Source: JAIWNK01 sp964453115 (GTDB lineage Bacteria > Chloroflexota > Anaerolineae > Anaerolineales > Anaerolineaceae). From it: a stretch of DNA of 13,071 nt. Shown here piece by piece: positions 7,256 through 13,071 of this stretch; within the stretch, counting starts at the first letter, position 1, and every line of letters begins with the position of its first letter. Both the position numbers and the translations under genes were made by a program. A model generated the notes under the pieces. The model ran no database searches and was not told the DNA's origin. It saw nothing but the letters and a program-made list of their open reading frames with translations. The stretch is from NCBI GenBank assembly GCA_964453115.1, contig CAYVRT010000051.1, forward strand, positions 1 to 13,071, in the 5' to 3' direction.

Positions 7256-10200
7256 AGGACTGCCTGAAGCGCCGTGCAAATAGCACGGCGTCGTTGCGCG
7301 TCTCCGCCCTGAGGCGCTCCATCACCTGTGCCATGTGATATTTAACCGCCTTTTCAGAGATGAACAGCTCGGCCCCAATTTCTTTGTACGTCTTGCCATC
7401 CGCCACACGCCGCAAAACTTCCCACTGTCGGGCAGTCAATTCTTCTGGCACCGCCTGTGGAGAACGAGGAGGGGTCAACAAGGCCTGCATCAACCGCCCA
7501 GAAGTCTCAGGGGTCATTGCCAGCTCACCGCGCTGCAAACGAATGAGCAATTCGATCAAACGATTGGCATCCAGACTCTTCAACAAATACCCCGAGGCGC
7601 CATACTGCATTGCCTTGACCAGTTGCCCAGTATCTTCCGACATGGTCAAAATCACCACTTTGACTTGCGGCATTTCTGTTTTGATAATCCGCGTCGCCTC
7701 AACCCCATCACAAATTGGCATCCCCAGGTCAAGAATGGCAATCTCCGGCTGAAGTTGACGGGTCTTTTCAATTGCTTCCAACCCGTTTTGGGCCGTTGCC
7801 AAAACTGTGATGCCGCGCAGACGCAGCAAATTTGCCAGTCCATCCAGAAAGAGCGGATGGTCATCTGCCAGAAGCACGCGCACCCCCGCCCCCAACTGCC
7901 CCTCCGCCCCCTGCATAACAACATTCGGCAGCGAAATCCGCACACGCGTCCCCTGCTGCAGCAAAGAACGAATCTCCACCCGACCGCCCACTTGCTGAGC
8001 GCGCTCCTGCATAATCTTCAGCCCAAAATGCATCGGGCCTGCCGGCGGCTCAGCAACTTGCTGCACATCAAACCCCACCCCATCATCCGAAACTACAATT
8101 TCAATCTCCTCACCCAGGTTACGCAATTCCACCTCAATGCGGCTTGCATTGGCATGTTTTGCCGCATTCGAAAGCGCCTCCTTGACAATATGCAGAACCT
8201 GCTTTTCAGTCACCAGGTTAAAAAGCGGTTTTGGCAAATCGCCAGCCGGACAAACCTCAATTGGCGTTCCATAACGCTCACTCAAAGTTTGCGAATAGGT
8301 TATCAGGGCGCTGAAGAAATCCTGTTCACCTGTCTCCGTTTCCAGTTCGGCATGATTGCGCAGCCCCAAAATGTGCTGCCGCAAATCGCTTTGCGCCTGC
8401 ACCGCTGCTTCCGCCATCTTGTGCAAGTTGGCCTGTGCTGCCGCATATTGCCCACCCGCCAGCAGATTTTGCACTGCCTGCACCTGAATATGAATATAGC
8501 CCAAAATCTGCCCCTGTCCATCGTGTAGTTCGCGCGCCATCGTCTCGCGCTCCTCCAACGCCGCCAATTCACGCTGCTGCCGAATGACCGTTGCCTGAGC
8601 GCGCTCGCGCTCCCAGATTTGATCCTGCAATTGCAGATTCAAAATATTCAACTGCTCTGAGCGGTTCGATAGTTCATGCGTACGCAGTTCAACCTCATGC
8701 TCAAACTGATACACCATACGGTGCAGTTTTTTCGCCAGTGTATTGAAGGCATATGTCACAATTCCAATTTCATCCGGCGCCTGAACAGCCACATTGACCT
8801 GATAATTGCCGCGCTCCATTTGCTTAATGGCATCCAACAAACGGCGCAGCGGACGGTTAATCCCCATCTCAAAAAACAATGGCATAAACAGCACCACAAA
8901 CACGCTCACCACCATCAGCATCTCCGACAGCGGCAAAAATAGATTGTGCAAATGCTGCCGGAATTCAAGGTTGTAGTCTTGAATCAGCCCCACTGGCCCA
9001 CCCGGCTGCGGCAGGCCACGCCAATCAAAAACCTGCGGCGCAAGTTGCACTTGGGGAGGCAACAACCCCAAAAACCAAACATTCTTATATGGATGATCCC
9101 CTTCAGCAAAACGCACCTCTGGCAATTGCAGGTAGACAAATTCAATCATGCCATTGCGGTACAGATGTGCCTGAAATGTCAGCCGCTTTTGGACATCGTG
9201 ATACAAAGGCAGTTCATGCCAGGTGATAATCAATTTATCGTCTGTCTGCCGAAGATAAACATTCCCCAACTCATCGGCAGAATAATCCCCTAACAATGGA
9301 GCAATTGTCCCCGCGCCATTGGCATAGCGATACAAATAGGATAATGAATTGCCGACCTCCTGAATTTGAATGAAACCAAACAGACAAATTCTGAAACGAT
9401 CGTACACCTGCCCATAATATACCAGGTCGAACCCCGTCACTGTGTGACAATAGCCCGGCACTTTGCGCACCAGGTTTAAATTCTGACCCAAATTGGTATC
9501 AAACGGAGTTGTTGTCGGCATCACATCATAACCACCAGCTGCATTCGGCACCCAGCGCAGCGCCTGATTGGCCGGCAAATTTGGCCGATACAGTCCCTGA
9601 TATCCTGGCGTCACTACCCACCCCAGCACCCCGAATACGGCCATAATCACCGTCAATGTAATCGCTGTGACCTTGGTGTTGAAGGAAGTCAATTCACTTT
9701 GTGCATTCAAATACGTGACGATAATCAATGTCATTGCAATCAGCAACCCGAGCGAGGAGAGCAGCGTAGATAAATCAGAATTCCTGCCGGAAATGGAGAA
9801 CAAGATTCCCGTCGCATTGAACAGCACAATAAAAACAAACGCCCAAAAGAAAGAACGCAGCGCCTCTGTCTCTCGGGTGGAGGGAGCAAAAAAAGCCCGC
9901 CAGCAAGCGCGTGCCGTTCTGCTGCCAGTCAGTTGCTCAAATTGCCGCACCAGGCTGACCATCAACCAGATCAACAACCCCACCAGCCAGTAATCCTGTA
10001 TCTCCCAGCGATAGGTCACCTGGACATTGTTCAGCAACAGGTAAAAGCGATAGACAGCCACCCCCAACTCGGTCAAAACATACAGCAGACTGATAACCAG
10101 CACCACCCGTGCCTCCACCCGGCGAGCGGGCAGCAAATGCGGGTAATGGTAGGTAAATTGAAGCAGCGGCACCAGGGCCGCTGCTAAAATCCCATTTTCC

Positions 10201-10427
10201 AGATAGAGTGCATAGAGACGCATGGTTGGCAAACTGACGGAATCCCAAAACATCGTCAGGGCAAACAAAGTCGTCAGGCCAAAGAAAACCGTCAACAACC
10301 GCACATGTAACACAACCCCCAGGCGTTTTGCCTGCGCTAACAAATAAGCGGTAATTAATCCCCCCAAAATACCCTGTGTCAGGTAACCGAGTGATGTCGG
10401 TGTGAAGTACCAGTCGGCGTAAGACAT
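7254..10427 (-). CDS. Membrane sensor histidine kinase fused to NarL-type response regulator
   Basis: A 1057-residue single frame. Eight hydrophobic segments (about 13-31, 40-60, 71-92, 106-131, 146-162, 193-213, 221-241, 252-272) are followed by an outer domain (about 273-497), a ninth helix (498-519), HAMP (520-573), coiled coil, and HisKA_3 with ARELHDGQGQ, phospho-acceptor H635. A HATPase follows (N-box EALSNAAKH about 752, DDGVGFD about 782, GLKIMQERA). About 15 residues later comes a complete receiver (ADDHP about 853, ILDLGMP with D900, LTMSED, LLKS), then a LuxR/NarL helix-turn-helix from about 995 (LTARQWEVL, TYKEIGAELFISEKAVKYHM). It should sense a signal at the membrane, phosphorylate itself, pass phosphate to its own D900 and bind DNA while membrane-tethered. 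The outer domain has a nidogen-like pattern and two cysteines (about 326 and 347). ATG 10427 has only a weak ribosome site. The ligand is unknown. Confidence 0.93.
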   Translation of the reverse strand: MSYADWYFTPTSLGYLTQGILGGLITAYLLAQAKRLGVVLHVRLLTVFFGLTTLFALTMFWDSVSLPTMRLYALYLENGILAAALVPLLQFTYHYPHLLPARRVEARVVLVISLLYVLTELGVAVYRFYLLLNNVQVTYRWEIQDYWLVGLLIWLMVSLVRQFEQLTGSRTARACWRAFFAPSTRETEALRSFFWAFVFIVLFNATGILFSISGRNSDLSTLLSSLGLLIAMTLIIVTYLNAQSELTSFNTKVTAITLTVIMAVFGVLGWVVTPGYQGLYRPNLPANQALRWVPNAAGGYDVMPTTTPFDTNLGQNLNLVRKVPGYCHTVTGFDLVYYGQVYDRFRICLFGFIQIQEVGNSLSYLYRYANGAGTIAPLLGDYSADELGNVYLRQTDDKLIITWHELPLYHDVQKRLTFQAHLYRNGMIEFVYLQLPEVRFAEGDHPYKNVWFLGLLPPQVQLAPQVFDWRGLPQPGGPVGLIQDYNLEFRQHLHNLFLPLSEMLMVVSVFVVLFMPLFFEMGINRPLRRLLDAIKQMERGNYQVNVAVQAPDEIGIVTYAFNTLAKKLHRMVYQFEHEVELRTHELSNRSEQLNILNLQLQDQIWERERAQATVIRQQRELAALEERETMARELHDGQGQILGYIHIQVQAVQNLLAGGQYAAAQANLHKMAEAAVQAQSDLRQHILGLRNHAELETETGEQDFFSALITYSQTLSERYGTPIEVCPAGDLPKPLFNLVTEKQVLHIVKEALSNAAKHANASRIEVELRNLGEEIEIVVSDDGVGFDVQQVAEPPAGPMHFGLKIMQERAQQVGGRVEIRSLLQQGTRVRISLPNVVMQGAEGQLGAGVRVLLADDHPLFLDGLANLLRLRGITVLATAQNGLEAIEKTRQLQPEIAILDLGMPICDGVEATRIIKTEMPQVKVVILTMSEDTGQLVKAMQYGASGYLLKSLDANRLIELLIRLQRGELAMTPETSGRLMQALLTPPRSPQAVPEELTARQWEVLRRVADGKTYKEIGAELFISEKAVKYHMAQVMERLRAETRNDAVLFARRFRQS

Positions 10428-10465
10428 TGCAATCTTTCAAATCCAGTTCACAAGTGGATGAAAAG

Positions 10466-10474
10466 ATTATAACA
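10466..10474 (-). promoter_or_regulatory. Probable extended -10 promoter of the kinase-regulator gene
   Basis: On the minus strand the sequence reads TGTTATAAT, a consensus -10 with the TGn extension, 38 bases before the ATG at 10427. No good -35 is found at 16-18 bp spacing, as is usual for extended -10 promoters. It lies between the end of the DUF1858 gene and the kinase start, so the kinase probably has its own transcript. Confidence 0.6.
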
Positions 10475-10515
10475 TGCCTACATCCCAACGGCTAGTCCAA
10501 CGCCAACAACCGGGG

Positions 10516-11037
10516 CTAGCCAATAAAGGTCCAGTGCTGCGTTTCGCCCTCCAGCGGCGGCTTGTGCAAGACGCACCGCCCCTGCTTTTGCAGCGCATCC
10601 AAAATCGGCGTCGGCTCAAAATGCGTCACAAGCAACAAAAACCGCCCTGGTTCAAGCTGTCTGAGCAATTCATTCACCTTTGCCAGCGGCACTTCCCCAC
10701 GCGCCAGCAAGGCCGTCCCATCCAGCGTAAACTGTGGCTGACCAGCAATCCACTGCGCATCGTCTGCTGAACGCGGGATGGAGGTCAGCAGCACAGGCAC
10801 AGGGTTTGCTTCCAGGGTCGGCTGCCCGGCCGCCTGGCGCAAAGTGTCCACCAGCCGGTCCACATCCAGCCCACCCACCTTCGCCACCATCTCAATCGTC
10901 GCCAGTTTGCCCACCGTTCGGCGCAAAACTGGATTGGTCAAATTCTTAAATGGTGGTGCAATATTCATAATCTGCGCTTCCAGAAAAGGATAGGCCGACA
11001 GAACATCCAACAACTTGCTCTGACTGCTAATTTCCAT
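10516..11037 (-). CDS. DUF1858 domain protein with DUF2249-like C-terminus
   Basis: A 173-residue cytoplasmic protein. ATG 11037 is chosen over the longer frame beginning at 11055 because GGAGGG (11043-11048) sits five bases upstream and the ATG follows the previous gene's TAA by one base, indicating translational coupling. Residues about 1-70 (LLDVLSAYPFLEAQIMNIAP, LRRTVGKLATIEMVAKVGGL, DRLVDTLRQA) match the DUF1858 pattern of a short helical domain in which a protein pair is organised around a conserved proline. The C-terminal half (VNELLRQLEPGRFLLLVTHF, then EPTPILDALQKQG) resembles DUF2249, a small sirA/TusA-like fold. DUF1858, DUF2249 and DUF438 are known to occur together in bacterial genomes, often with hemerythrin-like domains. 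A partner role in redox or nitrogen-oxide sensing is inference. No catalytic cysteine typical of TusA is evident. Confidence 0.8.
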   Translation of the reverse strand: MEISSQSKLLDVLSAYPFLEAQIMNIAPPFKNLTNPVLRRTVGKLATIEMVAKVGGLDVDRLVDTLRQAAGQPTLEANPVPVLLTSIPRSADDAQWIAGQPQFTLDGTALLARGEVPLAKVNELLRQLEPGRFLLLVTHFEPTPILDALQKQGRCVLHKPPLEGETQHWTFIG

Positions 11038-11038
11038 C

Positions 11039-12286
11039 TTAGCCCTCCGACTCATCGTACATCAACAAACGCCGTTCGCCTTCCAGATTGCGCAACTCGC
11101 TCAAATCCTGCGTCACTTCGAGCGTTCCCAGGTAGCTGCCCTGCTCATCGCGCACGGCATAGTAGCAAATATAAATCAGCCGCCCCCCCATTTGAATCCA
11201 GAAACGGGCGCGTTCCTGCTTGCCAGACTTGAAGTCACGCACAATTTGATTGACAATATGAACACTCTTCGGCGGATGGCAATATTGCACCTTGCGCCCC
11301 AAAATGGCTCTCGAACGGTCAAAAATGCGCTCGCGCCCGGGCGTAAAATAGCGCACCGTATCTTCCTTATCCACAAACGTCAGGTCAAAGGGCAAGCTGC
11401 GAAACGTACCAATCAGCTCCTCCAGGGTAAAGCTTCCGGTTGGCATCTGCACCCGTCCGACTGCCGCAGCCGATTTGTGCACCTCCTGATGCACACCGCC
11501 CTCCGGCTGCCAATCGAACTGCGGCGCATACAAACAGTAGCCATACTCATCACTTTGCAGATATACCTCATACCAATCCTGCTCAGTCAACAAATCCAGC
11601 GCTGTCGGGAAGAGGATCTTCTCCTCCTTGTAGACCATATCATCCACCGCCTCAAGAGCAGGCAACACAGTAAACAAACAAAAGGCGCGCGCCTCGGCTG
11701 CGCTCATCTGCTCGGTTTGCTGCAAAGCAGCAATCGTCTCAGCCAACAACGCCCGCACTTCGTCATGCTTGCCCCACATCACCATTGGCGGTCCGGGTAA
11801 ATTGTTCTTCTCAAAATATGGGAAGAGTAAATACTCCTTGCGCCGGTAATGCTTATCCACATCCATCAAACTGTTCAGATGCAGTTGAACGGTGCGCATC
11901 GCTTCAGTTGCATCTGCATCCTCGGCGAGTGCCTCCAGCTTTTGCACCAACAAACGGATTAGCCCGGTCGTCTTCACCAGCTGATGGTTTTCCTGCACAA
12001 AGGTATGCACCGGATGTCCGGCGACCGTCTCAGGCGTCTCCTGCAAATCGAGGTGCTTCTTCAACACACGCGTATGCGTATCACACAGCTGCTGAATGCG
12101 CTCTGCCGCAATGCCCTCCTGAACCAATTGCACTTCCATCATGAATACATCGCTGTAATCGGCCTCATCCAACATGGTCTCCAGTTGCATCCGCACCCGA
12201 TCCTCAGCCACGCCCGCATCCAACTGCCGAATGAGACTTTTCATCATCTCAATTCGCTGTTGTCGGTTATTAATAACTTCACTCAT
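11039..12286 (-). CDS. DUF438-hemerythrin-PAS sensor protein
   Basis: A 415-residue cytoplasmic protein. Start ATG 12286 follows AAAAGGA at suitable spacing. Residues about 10-80 match DUF438 (IEMMKSLIRQLDAG, MLDEADYSDVFMMEVQLVQEG, RIQQLCDTHTRVLKKHL). A hemerythrin-type four-helix bundle follows with likely iron ligands in HPVHTFVQENHQL, DKHYRRKEYLLFP, MWGKHDEVR and YKEEKILFP. The C-terminal third is a PAS-type domain (about 295-405: LPFDLTFVDKEDTVRYFTPG, RAILGRKVQYCHPP, RARFWIQMGGRLIYICYYAV, GTLEVTQDLSELR). This domain order is the usual one for DUF438 family proteins. A di-iron site could bind O2 or NO and the PAS domain a cofactor or ligand; no output domain is present, so it likely acts through a partner, most obviously the DUF1858 protein translated from the same message. 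Confidence 0.92.
   Translation of the reverse strand: MSEVINNRQQRIEMMKSLIRQLDAGVAEDRVRMQLETMLDEADYSDVFMMEVQLVQEGIAAERIQQLCDTHTRVLKKHLDLQETPETVAGHPVHTFVQENHQLVKTTGLIRLLVQKLEALAEDADATEAMRTVQLHLNSLMDVDKHYRRKEYLLFPYFEKNNLPGPPMVMWGKHDEVRALLAETIAALQQTEQMSAAEARAFCLFTVLPALEAVDDMVYKEEKILFPTALDLLTEQDWYEVYLQSDEYGYCLYAPQFDWQPEGGVHQEVHKSAAAVGRVQMPTGSFTLEELIGTFRSLPFDLTFVDKEDTVRYFTPGRERIFDRSRAILGRKVQYCHPPKSVHIVNQIVRDFKSGKQERARFWIQMGGRLIYICYYAVRDEQGSYLGTLEVTQDLSELRNLEGERRLLMYDESEG
11043..11048 (-). promoter_or_regulatory. Ribosome binding site that sets the DUF1858 gene start
   Basis: GGAGGG on the minus strand, inside the last codons of the upstream gene (Ser-Glu-Gly), five bases before ATG 11037. It supports this start and coupled translation of the two genes. 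Confidence 0.8.
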
Positions 12287-12324
12287 CGCGCCATCCTTTT
12301 AGAAAACAAAGTTTGTATGGATCT

Positions 12325-12330
12325 ATTATA
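12325..12330 (-). promoter_or_regulatory. Probable -10 element of the hemerythrin operon
   Basis: TATAAT on the minus strand, 38 bases upstream of ATG 12286, in an AT-rich 108-base gap after the MazG-like gene. A -35 box at 17 bp spacing would be ATGCAA, a poor match, so activation by a regulator or an alternative spacing is possible. Confidence 0.5.
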
Positions 12331-12394
12331 GCGCGTTTTTAGACATTTTGCATGATATTTATCTTATTTTTCTTGTCATTTCCAACAAACAGTC

Positions 12395-12745
12395 TCAGGT
12401 ACCGGCCTGCTCGTCTAATGGCGCAATCAAACCATCGGCAATTGCACGCTGATAACTTTCCTGCACACTCGCCGCCAATTGCTCTTCAATGCCATAATAA
12501 CGTGCAATATCCAGCGCTGCCAGCAAAACTTGTTTAATTTCTTTTGCCATTTCCTCAGCAACTGGCTGACGACCACTGGAACGTTTGCGGCCAACATTCT
12601 CGAACAAATGCACCTGATCGGCCAACTCACCGGATTCCTCCATCAAACGGGCCAGAATCCGAAACGGGTCACGCGGGCCAGGAAAGCGCCGTTGCAACGC
12701 CTCATTCACTCGATACAATTTTTCAATCATTTGCAACTCTGTCAT
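12395..12745 (-). CDS. MazG-like nucleotide pyrophosphohydrolase-family protein
   Basis: A 116-residue all-helical protein. LMEESGELADQV (about 34-45) is the EExxE metal-binding helix of the MazG/dUTPase-like all-alpha NTP pyrophosphatase superfamily, and EEMAKEIKQVLLAALDIARYYGI (about 63-86) aligns with the second metal-binding helix. At the place where the family normally has ExxD, this protein reads EIKQ, with glutamine for the aspartate, so activity is uncertain. Family members usually hydrolyse non-canonical or excess NTPs to NMP and pyrophosphate. Start ATG 12745 has only a weak ribosome site (AAGAAAG); a later in-frame ATG (Met6) is possible. It is followed by a 108-base gap and the hemerythrin operon, with no clear terminator between them. 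Confidence 0.82.
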   Translation of the reverse strand: MTELQMIEKLYRVNEALQRRFPGPRDPFRILARLMEESGELADQVHLFENVGRKRSSGRQPVAEEMAKEIKQVLLAALDIARYYGIEEQLAASVQESYQRAIADGLIAPLDEQAGT

Positions 12746-12936
12746 GGTTCATCTTTCTTGCAAAACAATGTTTGGCGACCGCACCTACCAGCCAGCAGGC
12801 AGGCACAGCAGCAAATCGTGGTATAGTTAATCATAATCGAATTCAGCCGCAAAACATGCCCTTCTCTGAACAAAGATCGCCATGCCAGCGTTTGTCAGCC
12901 CATTGCAGCGCTCCACGCTCAACAAACGCACCGGCC
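12746..12936. other. Intergenic region upstream of the MazG-like gene
   Basis: About 190 bases, between the tRNA terminator and the MazG-like start. It contains a possible minus-strand -10 (TATGAT, 12835-12830) without a clear -35. A short + strand frame (ATG 12856 to TGA 12960, 34 codons) has no ribosome site and an unremarkable composition, so it is not called as a gene. Confidence 0.4.
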
Positions 12937-12976
12937 AGAAAACAAAAAAGAATAGCCTGAAATATGGCTATCCTTT
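12937..12976 (-). terminator. Rho-independent terminator downstream of the tRNA
   Basis: On the minus strand an 11-bp stem with one G-U pair (12976-12966 with 12957-12947) closes an 8-nt loop and is followed by TTTTTT-G-TTTT. It lies 16 bases after the tRNA 3' end and is oriented to end its transcript. Confidence 0.85.
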
Positions 12977-12991
12977 CCATCAACCAACTTG

Positions 12992-13064
12992 AGCCACCGA
13001 AGGGATTCGAACCCATGACCTGGCGTTTACGAAACGTCTGCTCTACCGGCTGAGCTACGGTGGC
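12992..13064 (-). tRNA. tRNA-Thr (anticodon CGU)
   Basis: A 73-base cloverleaf on the minus strand. The acceptor stem GCCACCG/CGGTGGC is perfect and the D stem is GCTC/GAGC. The anticodon loop TTCGTAA places CGT at 34-36, which reads ACG (Thr). The T loop is TTCGAAT and the discriminator base is U. Two mismatches are present: A-C at 28-42 in the anticodon stem and T-T at 50-64 in the T stem. CCA is not encoded (the next bases are CAA). Its promoter lies beyond the window edge. Confidence 0.93.
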
Positions 13065-13071
13065 GTGCCGC

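Noticed and set aside
7335..8528. Long + strand open frame of 397 codons opposite the kinase gene
   Set aside because: It is antisense to conserved kinase and receiver motifs, lacks a ribosome site, and its product is a low-complexity shadow rich in Gln, Arg and His.
10490..10521. Inverted repeat GGCTAG/CTAGCC as terminator of the DUF1858 gene
   Set aside because: Only six base pairs with a 20-base loop and no following T run on the minus strand.
12544..12960. + strand open frame over the MazG-like gene and its upstream region
   Set aside because: It is mostly antisense to the MazG-like gene, has no recognisable domain and runs into the tRNA terminator.

Overview
The window looks like part of a metagenome-assembled or draft genome of a free-living bacterium, most plausibly a Chloroflexota (Anaerolineae-type) lineage. 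This is an inference from gene content: a secreted RCC1 / tandem-95 / DUF11 giant, a NarX-NarL type kinase-regulator fusion with a multi-helix membrane sensor, and a DUF438-hemerythrin-PAS protein beside a DUF1858 protein. No phylogenetic marker is present. Two runs of exactly 100 N mark unsized assembly gaps.

Layout. At the left edge, on the + strand, is the 3' end of a non-ribosomal peptide synthetase gene (1-2396): the end of an adenylation domain, a carrier domain, an unassigned linker and a terminal condensation/epimerization-superfamily domain, with no thioesterase. It converges on the minus-strand genes at a GC-rich hairpin (2440-2467). Every other gene is on the minus strand.

Reading leftward from the right edge (direction of transcription): a tRNA-Thr(CGU) with its own strong terminator; a small MazG-like protein; a two-gene operon of a DUF438-hemerythrin-PAS sensor and a DUF1858/DUF2249-type protein whose reading frames are one base apart; a 1057-residue protein joining a nine-helix membrane sensor, a HisKA_3 kinase, a receiver and a LuxR-type DNA-binding domain in one chain, closed by a textbook terminator; a small degenerate receiver-like protein; and a very large secreted repeat protein (2496-6736). 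The last is split into three apparent reading frames only because its two gaps have placeholder lengths. If one 267-nt repeat period is completed across each gap, the gaps become 120 and 174 nt and the gene reads through in one frame.

How they may work together: the hemerythrin/PAS pair probably senses a small ligand or redox state (O2, NO or similar). The kinase-regulator fusion appears to be a self-contained membrane-to-DNA signalling protein with a nidogen-like outer domain. The adjacent receiver-like protein and giant surface protein could be downstream parts of that response, but nothing in the sequence proves a regulatory link. The strongest candidates for something under-described are the kinase-regulator fusion with its outer domain, the 14 cysteine-paired RCC1-like repeats, and the atypical NRPS terminal domain.
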